Source of the DNA: Blastocystis sp. Blastoise | Lineage: Eukaryota > Sar > Bigyra > Opalinata > Blastocystidae | Direction of reading: 5' to 3' | Length of the DNA: 64,000 nucleotides | Assembly: GCA_039096225.1 (NCBI GenBank) | Contig: JBBPEB010000021.1 | Coordinates: 1 to 64,000, forward strand | In this document: positions 1-14,483 of the stretch, piece by piece | Numbering within the stretch: the first letter of the stretch is position 1 | Layout of the letters: every line of letters begins with the position of its first letter | Made by a program: the position numbers and the translations under genes | Notes under the pieces: model-generated | What the model saw: only the letters and a program-made list of their open reading frames with translations | Told to the model about the DNA's origin: nothing | Databases searched by the model: none

Positions 1-3000
1 TGGAGAACAACCTTGAGTAGCAATAAATTGTTGACATTGAGAAGTAGATAAAGTAGCAGCAACTTTAGCAAGTGCTTCAATAGAATCTTGGGAAACAGCA
101 AAAATAGTATCTTTTTCAGCATATAAATATACTTTATAAGCAGTATCCGAAATAAGATTATTAAAAGTAGTTGATTGATCTACATCTACAAGAACAGATA
201 CATGTTGACCATTAATTTTTATAGTTTCAATAGAAGGAACATCATCAGTAGCTAAAGCAGAATATATATATACATCAATAGGAGTAGTAATAGCTAATTT
301 TAAGATTCTATAATTATAAGTAATAGAATCAACAGTAGTAGTTGTAGAAGCAGAGAGACCAAGTTCTAAAGGTTTTTGACTATCAGCAGCAGCGATTTCT
401 TCAATAGAAAGTGTACTATGATGGAAAATAACATTCTTTAAAGATCCTTGGAAATCACCATAAGTACCAGAATAGTAATAAACCATATAAGCTTCTTCTA
501 AAGTACTTATAGTATAACTATCATCAAGTTGAGTAGAGCCTTGTAATTCTTGATCAATATATAAAGAATAAGTCTTTGTTGCCATAGAATAAGTTAATAC
601 AATACTATGCCAAACATCATTATTAACAACAACATTAGAGACAATTTCAGCATTACTACTATGTTTAGCAATAAATCTTAAATAGCCAGAAGAAATATAT
701 AAGAATTTAGATCCAACAGTAGTTAAATAAGCACCATCAGTATAAGAAAGAAGAGTAGCAGTAGCTTTAGTAGTTAAAAGAATGAAAGAAATAGAGAAAT
801 CAGATATATCTTCTCTCATAGGTAACCAGAAATGATTCTTATCAAAACTAATAAGAGAAGAAGATACAGTACTATCGGATATAAGTAATTCAGAATTAGC
901 ATGTATTAATACCTTATTAAGAAGCATGATTTCATTAATAGTAGAGATAGAATCACTCTTACCAGCACAAACAACATAATAATTCTTTGTAATATCAGTA
1001 ATAGGAATAGTTATAGTAGAAATAGAATGTAATGTATATTCAGTAATACTATTTGAACTAGCAACAGTATCAACAGAAGGTATTTCAGTATTTTCTTCAA
1101 TAGCCATACAACCAAATTGAACATTAGTTAAAGTTTCAGGAACACTGTTAGGAATGACATCTACTTTAATAGAATCAGTAGCATGAGATACAGATTTAAT
1201 ACCAACAGCAATATCTTCAGGTTTTTCAGATTTAATAATATCAAAATATTCAGTACTAAGAGCAACACCAGGATAATATTCTAAATCTTTAAAAGCAAGT
1301 GTACTATGAATAGTACGAGGACTTAAATTATTTTCAATACTACCAATAGACATATAATTCTTATCAGGAGTAGTAGCCCAATTAGCTAATAAAGAATTTG
1401 TATAAGTAAGACAAACAGTATTATCAAAGATTACTTCTATTTTCTTTTGAGAATTAGTTTCACTATGAGTATAACGGAATATTAAATATCTCCAAGTATT
1501 ATCAGCTATTTGAGTACAAATACCACTAGTTAAACCATTTGTATCAACACTACTACCCCAAGCATCTAAATGAAGAGTATCATAAGAATCATCAGAATTT
1601 ATATGTCTTGTTTCTAAAATTCTAAAACCATTTCTAGTATATTGAGTACCATCAGTTAAAGCAAATATAGTAGCTCTTGTATCACTATTAGCTTTATACA
1701 TTCTAAACCAACCAGCAACAGTCCAAGATTCATTAGTATTCATTCTCCAAGAAGTAGTTACTTTATGACCACCAGCTTGCATATTATCTAATGATAAATA
1801 AGTAGCAATAGTTTCTATATTAGAAAGAGAAACACATAATGAAGAATCAACATCACTCCAAATACCACCAGCTAAACATGTTCGTTTAGCTATACCTTTA
1901 TATCCAGATTCACAAGAAAGAGTAGTAGTTACACCAATATCAGTAGAAGGCCAATTATCAATAGCTTCACAACGACCTTCAGGGAATATTAAGGTAACAC
2001 TAAGATCTTTTGTGGAATAAGCACTTGAAGCAGTTATAGTATAAGTAAATGATCCAGTAATGGTAGGAGAACCAGATAAAACACCTGTAGTAGTATCAAA
2101 AGAGAAACCTTGAGGTTCAGGAGTAATAGACCAAGAAGATACATTATCTGTTTGAAGAGGAGATATATCTACAATACCATTATCAATAGTATATGTTTCA
2201 AATTCATAATGAACATTAGAGATATCATAAGAAAGAGAATAAGAAGTATCAATTGTAGAAAATTCAAAAGATGTACCATCAACAGCAGAAGTAAAAGAAG
2301 TGAAAGTGTATGTCTCAGGAATAGTAGTAGTACCAGAAGTTAATTTGAAACGCATTGAATTTGCATTATTACCACCATTTCCAAGATTGTATACTGTAGT
2401 AGCCATAGTTGCAGGTTTAGTAACTGATTTAGCAGTATAATAATTAGTACTATAAATAGGACGAATAGCATGAAGAATAACAGTATCAGAGAAAGAGAAT
2501 CTAGAAACAGAACCGAAAGTACCAAGAGCAATTAATTGTTCATAAGTAATTTTAAGAGAAACATCAGTTCTACCTCCAAGAAGATTAAGATCAATAGTCT
2601 TTATACCTGAATCAGTATGTAAATACATAAGAAGAGAAGAAGGAATAAGACCTTTGAAATCAACAAAGAAATAATCTCCAGAAACAAGTTTATCTATAGG
2701 ATAAGTTAACCAAGTATTAGCAGCTAAGTTCTGAGCAATAAGAAGAGAAGGAATAGTATATTTACCAGAAGGAATAGAAGCAGGAGTAATAACAACAGTA
2801 GAAGCGCTTGTAACTTCAAAGGCAAGATGTGAAGTAGCTCTCCAAATAGGTCTATCAATATAAATATGATTTAAGTTTACATTATCAGAAACACGAATAT
2901 CTGTAATTGTACCAATATATAAACCTTGAGGTTTATTGTCACTTAAACCTAAAGCTAAACCATTAGTACCTGATCCAGTACAAAATAAAACAAAATCAGC

Positions 3001-4848
3001 TTGTACATCATCATAAGTATAAGTAGCCTTTTGATTAGCATTTGTGACACCACCATATTGATCCATTAAAGCGATTTTTTCTGTTCCAGCAATAACATTT
3101 GTACCAGTTGTACCAGTAGCAATATGAAGCCAGAAATCCATAGGATTATCAGAAGATGTTACTAAACTGTATGAGACTCCATCAATAGTAACAGCATTAT
3201 CATTAGAACCATATTTATATTGTAAATTACCATTTAATACTCTTTGAATGATACTACCTCCATTAACATCTCTTATAGGTGTACCTGAAGTAATAGTACA
3301 AGTGAATTTACCATATCCTTCATTACCAAAACCAACAGTAAAAGAAGTAATAGCATTACCAGGGAAAGAATTGACACCATAAATACCAATAAGAGGTGAT
3401 TCATTATTATTAAAATAAATACGAGGAACGCCAAAAGTTTCAGTAGGAATGAAAGAAATAAGGAAAGTATCATAAGTAATATAAGAGCAAGTAAGTGTAG
3501 CATCATCTTGATTAATAGTACATTCACTTAAAGTAGGAGAGAAATAGAAATCAGTAAGAGAAGGTACAGGAAGATGAGTAGGAGTAAAAGGAGTAGAAGG
3601 AATATAAGTAATTTCAATATCAATATAAGGAATAGAATTAATAGTTTGACGTTCTTCAGTAAGCATAGAAGAAGTAATAGGTGTATTGACATTATGTATA
3701 TTAATAACTTTAATATATAAAGTACCAAGATCACATTCTTTAGCATACCAAGTAGCACCATAAGGAATAGAACTATCAATCCAAGAATTCATATCATCAA
3801 TATGAGCATTAAGTAAAATAGATTCATTATCATTATATCCTTCTTTATTAATAATACCAGAGACTATACGTAAACCTTGATTACCAACACCACCAACAAT
3901 AGATTTATCAAGATTATATCTATATTCTAAAAGAATAGAAGCTTCAGAAATAGAAGAATCTAAATTAGAATACATAGTTGTTTGACTAATAGGAATATTT
4001 AAAGAAAGAACATGATTTTTAAAGAGGATTGAATCAATAGAATCCTCTTCATTTTGAGTAGATTGAGATTCACCAAGGAATGTTCTAGAATAAGGATGAT
4101 CCCAAGCAAGTATACGATATTTCTGACTACTACCATTTTCAACAGTTTTAATCCAATGCGAGGATAAAGTCTTTTCAGAAATAGTATTTACATATTGAGA
4201 AACAGTAGGAATAGAGAGCCATCCATTAGTAGAAGAACCCATCAAAGTAGCATAATCATCTTGAGAAGATGTTTGAGTGAATTCAAAAGTATTTGTAGTA
4301 GAAGTAGATTTACTAGCATTACCTAAACCAAGAGTCTTTGAAATATGATACAAGAGAAGAGATTCTTGCGAATTCTTCTCAGAAAGAGTTGAGGGTATTG
4401 ATATATAAGGGAAAATAATAGGTTGAGAGGTATAACCAGTAAAAGTGGATAAAGATCCAAGGGAAGAATAAGCAACACGATTACCACCAGAAGAAGTTAA
4501 TATAATCTTAATATTATAATCTCCAGTTGTTTCACTTGTAATTTGATTCATAAAATCAGTATCTGTAGATTCATAACAAGTAGAATCACAAGTAATACAA
4601 TCAGAAACAAAAATATTTTCTGAAGGAAGAGTTATCGAATTACCTAAAAGAAGCTTAAAATAATTAAGTATAGATTCAGTATAAGTCTGAATAGTTTCTG
4701 TTGTCGAGCAAATAGAAGAGTCACTCAAATCATTAACACGGAAGAATGCAACTTTTAAAGCTGTGTTTTGAAGAGGAACCTCTGCATGTGCGCCCATCAG
4801 AAAGGAAGCGAAAAAGACCACACACAATAGCAAAAATGAAGAATTCAT
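1..4848 (-). CDS. Large secreted multidomain protein with degenerate M11-like peptidase region (C-terminus off window)
   Basis: The frame is open for 1616 codons from an ATG at 4846-4848 to the window edge, with no intron. The N-terminus (MNSSFLLLCVVFFASFLMG) is a signal peptide, so the product is probably secreted or surface-bound. Residues about 30-215 resemble a gametolysin (M11) metallopeptidase: YHISKTLGLGN (from residue 167) lines up with HEIGHNLGLGH, and DDYATLMGSS with the downstream Met-turn region, but the zinc ligands and catalytic Glu are replaced. Later parts include a putative Ig-like segment (FDTTTGVLSGSP), a Sushi-like domain near residues 955-1002 (CEAIDNWP...LSCESGYKG...RTCLAGGIW) and two LamG/concanavalin-like regions (near 1025-1180 and 1335-1480). 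The domain names come from motif reading only. It is intronless, unlike the plus-strand neighbours. I would call it a non-catalytic adhesion or matrix protein. Confidence 0.8.
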   Translation of the reverse strand, partial: MNSSFLLLCVVFFASFLMGAHAEVPLQNTALKVAFFRVNDLSDSSICSTTETIQTYTESILNYFKLLLGNSITLPSENIFVSDCITCDSTCYESTDTDFMNQITSETTGDYNIKIILTSSGGNRVAYSSLGSLSTFTGYTSQPIIFPYISIPSTLSEKNSQESLLLYHISKTLGLGNASKSTSTTNTFEFTQTSSQDDYATLMGSSTNGWLSIPTVSQYVNTISEKTLSSHWIKTVENGSSQKYRILAWDHPYSRTFLGESQSTQNEEDSIDSILFKNHVLSLNIPISQTTMYSNLDSSISEASILLEYRYNLDKSIVGGVGNQGLRIVSGIINKEGYNDNESILLNAHIDDMNSWIDSSIPYGATWYAKECDLGTLYIKVINIHNVNTPITSSMLTEERQTINSIPYIDIEITYIPSTPFTPTHLPVPSLTDFYFSPTLSECTINQDDATLTCSYITYDTFLISFIPTETFGVPRIYFNNNESPLIGIYGVNSFPGNAITSFTVGFGNEGYGKFTCTITSGTPIRDVNGGSIIQRVLNGNLQYKYGSNDNAVTIDGVSYSLVTSSDNPMDFWLHIATGTTGTNVIAGTEKIALMDQYGGVTNANQKATYTYDDVQADFVLFCTGSGTNGLALGLSDNKPQGLYIGTITDIRVSDNVNLNHIYIDRPIWRATSHLAFEVTSASTVVITPASIPSGKYTIPSLLIAQNLAANTWLTYPIDKLVSGDYFFVDFKGLIPSSLLMYLHTDSGIKTIDLNLLGGRTDVSLKITYEQLIALGTFGSVSRFSFSDTVILHAIRPIYSTNYYTAKSVTKPATMATTVYNLGNGGNNANSMRFKLTSGTTTIPETYTFTSFTSAVDGTSFEFSTIDTSYSLSYDISNVHYEFETYTIDNGIVDISPLQTDNVSSWSITPEPQGFSFDTTTGVLSGSPTITGSFTYTITASSAYSTKDLSVTLIFPEGRCEAIDNWPSTDIGVTTTLSCESGYKGIAKRTCLAGGIWSDVDSSLCVSLSNIETIATYLSLDNMQAGGHKVTTSWRMNTNESWTVAGWFRMYKANSDTRATIFALTDGTQYTRNGFRILETRHINSDDSYDTLHLDAWGSSVDTNGLTSGICTQIADNTWRYLIFRYTHSETNSQKKIEVIFDNTVCLTYTNSLLANWATTPDKNYMSIGSIENNLSPRTIHSTLAFKDLEYYPGVALSTEYFDIIKSEKPEDIAVGIKSVSHATDSIKVDVIPNSVPETLTNVQFGCMAIEENTEIPSVDTVASSNSITEYTLHSISTITIPITDITKNYYVVCAGKSDSISTINEIMLLNKVLIHANSELLISDSTVSSSLISFDKNHFWLPMREDISDFSISFILLTTKATATLLSYTDGAYLTTVGSKFLYISSGYLRFIAKHSSNAEIVSNVVVNNDVWHSIVLTYSMATKTYSLYIDQELQGSTQLDDSYTISTLEEAYMVYYYSGTYGDFQGSLKNVIFHHSTLSIEEIAAADSQKPLELGLSASTTTTVDSITYNYRILKLAITTPIDVYIYSALATDDVPSIETIKINGQHVSVLVDVDQSTTFNNLISDTAYKVYLYAEKDTIFAVSQDSIEALAKVAATLSTSQCQQFIATQGCSP

Positions 4849-6237
4849 CTATAGAGATTTGTCATAAATTTGAAATATATTAAAAAACATAGAATATTAA
4901 ATGAAGAAAATAATATATACTTTAAGAATAAAGTCTGTGTACTTCGTTATATTTAAATAAACATAAAAAAGATTTGTATTACCTAAATTTTCAAATGTAT
5001 AGTGATGGCGATAAACGTCAATAGAAACAATGAATAACTTTTTGTATTTATTACATTTTCAAACTAGAGATCAGTTTCATTAACCATGGAAAAGCTGTTG
5101 AAGGTTATTTTTCTGACATGCTAAAAAGATGATTTTTCAAATGATATTTTTAGACGCAAGAATCTCACAAAAATCGTAAAAGAATTTAAATTATTTTTGA
5201 AAATTTTTGTTTATGGCATTTTTGTTGTTTTATGCAATAAATTGTTTAATCGTTTAGTAACTTTAAAAAACTATAGTTCATCCATTTTTTATTTATTACT
5301 GAAATAATGAGCTACATGAATAAGAGGCAACAATAATAATTCACTTTTTGAATAGCTCATAAAGCAAAATAGAGTCATTCTGTACGTAAAATATACTTTG
5401 ACAAATGAATATAAGTGAGAGCCATTAAAGATTAAAATGAAGTAAAACAAAGATCTATTAATCAATCACAGAAACTTAGTATGATTTGTTTGTATTCATA
5501 ATTATCGAGTTCATCAATATTAATTCTATCATATTCATCTGTACAAGTCTACACAAAAGCAGATAAAATTGTTAAGTGAGCAAGTGTGTATAGCTTAACA
5601 TTAGAAGTATATATGGGTTATAATCACTGTATTGGGGAGTGTGTTGAGGGTGAAAAATAAATCGAAAAATAATAATAGTTCGCATTCATTTGCAAATTGA
5701 ATGTGATAACATCTTTGTTCTTTTGTCATATCATCTTATCTTATGTAATATGTTGTGTAGAGAATACATGATTTGCTTCCAGTTACATTCTCAAAAGATC
5801 TTACGACAATGAAGACAAAAGTAAAATACGGCTTATAGCCAATATACGTGGTTCTTGGCAGACCAGGATTTGTTAAAGTTTATTCTGAGTTAAAAGCCTA
5901 GCTAAGAAGGATTTTATTTAACGCGTTGAGGCCTTGAAAATACCCCCCATGAAAGTATCTTGTTTTTTTAATCTTGTATCTCAAGAGAGTTTCTATCGTA
6001 AAACCCATACCAAAAAAGTCAAACAATAATTATGTAAAAATCACGATTATTTATTTTTAAGGTTGTAAAATTTGTACTACATAATTACCTCAACATCCAC
6101 TGAGTTGGTGAAAAAAACAAAAAAAAAACTACTTTTTAAAGCTAGTAGTATTTTGATCCAAATTAAAAGAGAAAAAAAATCGTAATCTAACCACTTTTTA
6201 TTTATTTGTTGATAATTAAAAAAGAGTATTATACGTC
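4849..6237. other. Intergenic region between divergent genes
   Basis: This 1.4 kb lies between the divergent starts of the secreted-protein gene and the kinase gene and should hold both promoters. It is AT-rich but mixed sequence. It has short A and T runs but none of the long TA or ATT repeats that fill the neighbouring introns. No coding frame with a start, splice signals and protein-like composition was seen. Confidence 0.6.
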
Positions 6238-8440
<2,203 letters not shown>

Positions 8441-9050
8441 AGAGGAATTTCATTCTATATATTTGTTTTTTTCCTTTTTAATGTATATTATATGTGTTAT
8501 TCTTGTTAATATTTACTTATCTCTATGTTAGTTTTACTTAATTATTATTTTTGTTTTCATTATTATAACAAACATCTACATATGTTTTTTTTCTTATTCT
8601 TTTTCATTTATTAATTTCTTAGTATGTTTGTAAATAATTATATTCATTGAATATTTGATTCAATATCTATTTTCATTATTATTTTTTTATGAATATACCA
8701 ATAATAATCATTAAGATTCTTATCAATTCAAAAATATTTTCTTTTTAAAAATTACAATTAAAACTATATATAGTTTATTACTTATATACAAATCAACACA
8801 ACTTACATAATATAAAAAAAAATATTTCTAAAAAAATCTTCTTTTCCTTAAAATATCCAATCTATTTATGTCACTATTATTGTATAAAAATTATAAATTA
8901 TATATATTTTATAACTTAGAGAACAAAACAATCTATTGTTATAACTGATTTTAATAAACATATAATAAGTACTAAATTTACATAAAATAATAAATAAGAA
9001 TTCTAAAAATAATAAATGTATATAAATAATAAAATAATATCAAGAATAAT
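8441..9050. other. Intergenic region between convergent 3' ends
   Basis: This stretch separates the stop of the kinase gene (plus) from the stop of the minus-strand secreted-protein gene. It is T-rich on the left and A-rich on the right, as expected for two facing 3' untranslated regions. Nothing else was seen. Confidence 0.6.
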
Positions 9051-12000
9051 TTAGTGAAGAATATAAATATTAACATTTTTATAATCAATTTTAAATTTCT
9101 TTCCAACATTATCTTTTAAAAACTTTAATAAACCTTCTGAGAATTTTTCTTTAATATTTCCTTCAACATTATAAGTTTCAAGAACTCTATTTTTAAATAA
9201 TTCAAGGAATATATTTTTTTGTTCATTATTTCTGAAACGAAGTTCGGTATAGAAAGCAGTATTTTTAAAGACTTGATCTTGAGTTTCATCAGGTTGTTCA
9301 CCTTGAATCATAAATATATTAACATCAAAATATTCTAAGACTTTATTAGCATCATAAGATTCCGTATGTCCAATAAGTCTAGTAAAAGCACGAGCTAAAG
9401 CATATCGAACATTCATATTAGCTCCTCTAGGATCCATATTTTCAATAACAATTCTAAGATGAACATCAGACCATTTATTAATAGTTGTAGGGAAATATTG
9501 AACATAAGAAGTTGTAGTATAATTCTTAAATATAGCTTCATAATATTTGGTCTTACAATAACGAGTTACAGCACCATCAAATAGAGTTCCAGTAACAGCA
9601 TTAAATGCAGAATAACCATAATAATAAAGTATAGTTATAGGATAAGTAATAGAAGGAATAATATTAATTTTTACTTGATTATCATCAGCATTTTCATAAT
9701 AAGAATAATCAACAGATGTATCTGTAATAGGATAACATACATTAGGAGTAGATTTAGAAAATGCTTCAATAACATCTAATTTATAAATACTCCAGAAATA
9801 ATGTGTTGTTTCAAGTAGTTTATTATTAAGAGCATCCATAAAAGTAGTTTCAAAGAACAAAAATTGAACATCACTTGCAGAATCATATTGAGTATCTACT
9901 ATTATTTCAAGAAGATTACTAAAATCACTAGAATCATTTATAAATTCTATTTTAGTGATATATACATCTTGAATAGGAATAGTAGAAACTTCAGTGATAG
10001 CAAATAAGATTTGTTCTTTAAACCAGAAAGAAGAAGGAACTATATTATATTGAATAGTATCTGTTCTATCAACTATATTAAATACTACTTTTGTATAAGA
10101 ATGACCAGGAATAACAGATTTAATATCATTGCCTTCAAATCTATTTCTATGACAAACAGAATCAATCTTTACAAGAGATGCACGTTTAAGTATAGAATTA
10201 TAAGCACAATAACTTTCAGAAGTAGTATCTGTAATATCATCACAAACTTCTTCATAAGTAGTAATTTCAGGTGTAAGAGAAGCAAGAGTAGGAATATTAT
10301 ATTGTTTACCACAAGTAGGTCTTATATTCATATTATATACATATTCACCAATATTACAATTAAATTGAGTATAAGTAGAAACAGAAAAATGAAATTTAAA
10401 ATATTGTTTTTCTAGACTAACAGTATATTGAGAGTCTATTTCTTGATTTTTAGTTAATTCTACATTTCCATCATAACAAATAATATCACTTATTTGATTA
10501 TCATAAAAGAAAATACTGAAATCTTCATCTTGATTTGCAATAACATTAAGACATGGACCTCTACGAACTAAATCAACTGCTAGATATTTAGTAGTAAGAA
10601 TATATTTATTAACTTCAGTTATAGTAGGAATAAACTTAATATATATCATAGTAGGAGCATCACTTAAATAAGTTCCTGATAATTTTACATTAGTAAGATC
10701 ATCAATAATAGTAGGAATACTAATACCATAATTAGAACAATCAAAAGTAGTTGAGAAATCATTAGAAGAAGAACAAGTTATAGTATATCCAGTAATACCA
10801 ATACATATATTATTTTCTTGTTCACAACTAAGTTTTAATTCAGTTTGATCACCAATAAATTGAGTAATTATTTGAGTATTCTCTAATAAAGTAAGAGAAT
10901 CATAAATATCAAAAGAAACACTTTGTGTAACATATAATTCAAAATCAAAATGGCAATCATTATTAGATACAATATCATTTCTATGATCTTCATTATCTAA
11001 AGGATTATTAAGAACAGAATAATATTCACCTTCAAGAGAAGTATCTAATTGGAAATCACCACCATAATAAGTATTTCCTGTTAATATACTTGATTTAAAC
11101 ATAGAAGGATGAGTTTGTTTTATTACTTTACTTCCATCAAGTTTAGTATAATTAATTTGTTCAACAGAAGAAGTAGTAGACCAAGCAGTACAAGCAACAT
11201 TGGCTCTCTGTTTATTTCTCAGACGAATACGATACGTAGATTTATCTAAACATAAGAAAACTCTGAAATAAGGATCAAAACGACCACCAAGGAAATTAGC
11301 TAAACCATAATATTGAGTAATAGGTTCTTCAGGATATTCACCAGTAATAGAATTACGTTTAAAAACTTCAAAACCTTCAGTACCACCATTAGTAGTAGCT
11401 AATTTATCAAAAACAACAACTCTTTGATTATTAGCACATTCTACAGGACCAAGATGAATAGTAAGAATATTAGAAGTACTACCTGTAGAAGAAGTGAAAG
11501 CGAAATCACCTACAATATAACCAGTATACTTAATTTCATCACTACGTTGTTCAGATAAAGTAGAGAAAGTAACATAAGAATCAGAAGTCCAAGAAAAAGA
11601 TAAACGCATATTGTTACGACTAAGAACATACATTTCTAAAGTATAATCATCTTTAGGTAAACAAACAGCATGTTCAGCAATAAGACCTTTAATTTCAGAA
11701 CCAGAATTCTTTAGAATAGGACCCCAACTAGTAGGAGAGTCATCATTAACATTAATAGTATCTCCTATTAAATCACCTTGAGAATTCTTTAAACTAAAAA
11801 CTTCACTATTTGTATTTCCATTATGAACTCTAGTTACAAGAACAGGATATTCACCAGAAGTAGAACAATCGAATTTTTTTATATTAACAATCTTTTTAGG
11901 CTCATCTTCAGGACCAGTTCGAATAGTAAAAGAAGTAGTTGTGTCAAAATTTGAAGATATTACTTGACCAGAGAAAATATAATCATCGTTTTTGAATTGC

Positions 12001-12299
12001 AATCCAATAGTTGTTTCACCTTCAAAAGTTAATTGTGTTAAATAATTTCCATAAGCTCCAGCATCAATTAGAGTATCATGATTTAATATAAGAGCAATTT
12101 CAGGTCTTATTTCAGCAGCATTAAAAGCATCAATAGATTTGCATGGAGATTTAAATCGTTTTTAACATATATGCTTGATGGTTTTAACTATTTCATATCT
12201 TTCCAGTTCATCTAAAACCTAAACTAGATAATTGTTATCATAAAAAAAGAAAAAACATATAAAAAAAATCCCCATGAAAATGAATTGACTGCAAGTCAT
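9051..12299 (-). pseudogene. Large secreted-type protein gene with two early in-frame stops
   Basis: The frame is open without introns from 12161 down to the stop at 9051 (about 1036 codons) but lacks an ATG near its upstream end. In the same frame, an ATG at 12297-12299 begins a signal-like hydrophobic stretch (MTCSQFIFMGIFFICFFFFY), followed by TAG at 12219-12221 and TAA at 12162-12164. Hence a recent pseudogene, stop readthrough, assembly errors or an unseen 5' exon are all possible. The protein has two similar beta-rich repeats near its N-terminus (around EHAVCLPKDDYTLEMYV and FRVFLCLDKSTYRIRL). It ends in a module (DVHLRIVIENMDPRGANMN ... FKIDYKNVNIYIL) that resembles the paired module of the gene at 19116-20444. 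No catalytic motif was recognised. Confidence 0.6.
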
Positions 12300-13007
12300 T
12301 ACCGACAGATTTTCCGTGAATATAAAAATATCACTTTTTTAAAATTCTTAAATCATCATTAGAAGAAATTTTCGTTCTAATAGAATCCTGCATCTATATC
12401 AACTACAATCTAATTTGATGAACATAAAGTAGTGCATCCACAAACTATTTCTATATATACTAAAAGAAATTTATAAAAATAGAGTAGCAAATTATTTTAT
12501 AATCCTAAATATAAACAAAGGCCAATAAATTTACACTAAAATGATGGAGTCTATTCTAAAAGAACAAAAAGAATGTAATAGAAAACAATATTAAGTTAAC
12601 AAGAAATGTTTCATTTTGTCTGGTAACAGAAATTACTAATAAATGATATGTATAAAAATTCAGAAAAACAGTGAGAAAAAACTCTTTAAAGAAATTATAT
12701 ATGATTTTTATGAGAATCCATTTTTTTTACTATCTTGGATAAGTATGGACAATAAGTTAATTTATTTAGCCATTATAATCTTGTTGTTTTCCCTTTTAAT
12801 ACAGTATATTTAATTCAAAAGAAAAGTGAATATTCCATTTAGTTTTTCACACGTCATCAGTTCCTCTACAATAGTTCAACTGTTTAGTTTTTGCAAGAAG
12901 AGCTTATATGCTACAAGCAGCGTATTTATATTTTTTTATATAATTAATTCATAACATCATTGTAATAATTGTTTTTAATATATCTTTAGGAATACAGTTT
13001 TGTGTTT
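12300..13007. other. Intergenic region between divergent genes
   Basis: This region is the likely promoter zone for the flanking divergent genes. It has no long microsatellite. A frame ending near 12920 followed by GTATTT, and an acceptor at about 12989, could add a short upstream exon to the glycosyltransferase gene, but I found no ATG for it. Confidence 0.5.
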
Positions 13008-14241
13008 ATGAAGAATTCTTCGTCTATATTATATACATCAGAACTTTATGATGTTACTTTAGTCACTCAGACTTCGTGAGTTTTTTTTTTTTTTTTTTTT
13101 TTTATTATTTTTTTTTACTATTTTTATATTTTCTTATTATTTTTTAGAAAGGAGCGTATTTTTTATTTTGATCACTTGTTAAAGCGTTGGAAGGGGTATG
13201 CATTAGATTTTTATAATATTATTAATACGTTTTTTTTTAATTTATTTGATTATTTATAAATTTAGACGAATCTCTATTTGTTTATTATATGATGATTCAA
13301 TGGCTGATAGGATAGATATCATTACTGGAAAGAATTATTATAGTCCAAGACTTAGTTTATATCCATATTATTCAAATAATACAAATATTTATCCTGTTAA
13401 TTTATTACGTAATATTGCTATTCAACACGTTATAACAACTCATTTATGGTTAACAGACATGGACATGTGGCCTGCATGTATATTATTGTTATTATGTTTT
13501 ATAATATTTATTATATAGTTAATTTATATGAATCATTAATAACATTACCTGCTTCTATTATTAATGATGATAAAATGGCTGTGATTGTTCCTGCCTTTGA
13601 ATATAATATGACAATTCCCTGTCATTCTCTTGAAGAATGTGTTAGAGTGTATGTAGTTATTATTATTATTTGTTGTTTTATTATTATTATTATTTTTTTT
13701 TTTTTTTTTTTTATTTATAGTCTCTCTGTTTCTTTTCCTGTTAATAAAACAGAACTTATTCAATGTGTTGACAAAGAAATTTGTCATGTATTTAAACATC
13801 TAGTTGGCACACATATATCCTTTTATAATATTCTCTTTTTATTATTACTAATATTTTTTATAATATCATTTTCTTAGTTACTATATTTGTATTATAATCA
13901 TTTATATCTTTTTCGTTAATGAATATACAGATATTTACTTCCTGAATGGTATTCAACAAATGTTAATGTTTCCTGTACACGTGTAAATTGCTTTCCTAAT
14001 AAGTTACAAGAACCATATATATATATCTTCGATTAACACTATAATTCTATATGTATATAATATATCTATAGATATATAATGGTAAGAAAGACTGCATCTT
14101 TACCTATGTTTGATCCTCGTTTTATTAATTATGGTAAAAATAAAATACAATGGATAGAAGAACTTCGATATAAAGGATGGACATTTAGTATACTTACAAA
14201 TTCATTTGCTATTGATATTCCTCATCCTAGGTATATAATAA

Positions 14242-14288
<47 letters not shown>

Positions 14289-14323
14289 TTATTATTATAT
14301 TTATTATTATTATATTTATTATG

Positions 14324-14392
<69 letters not shown>

Positions 14393-14423
14393 TATTATTA
14401 TTATTATTATTATTATTATCTTG

Positions 14424-14483
<60 letters not shown>

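Noticed and set aside
2110-3779. Several 60-85 codon frames on both strands within 2110-3779
   Set aside because: They overlap the continuous 1616-codon minus-strand frame in other frames and have shadow-like Ile/Leu-rich composition.
10011-10415. 134-codon plus-strand frame
   Set aside because: Antisense shadow of the long minus-strand frame at 9051-12161, rich in Asn, Ile and Ser with no family resemblance.
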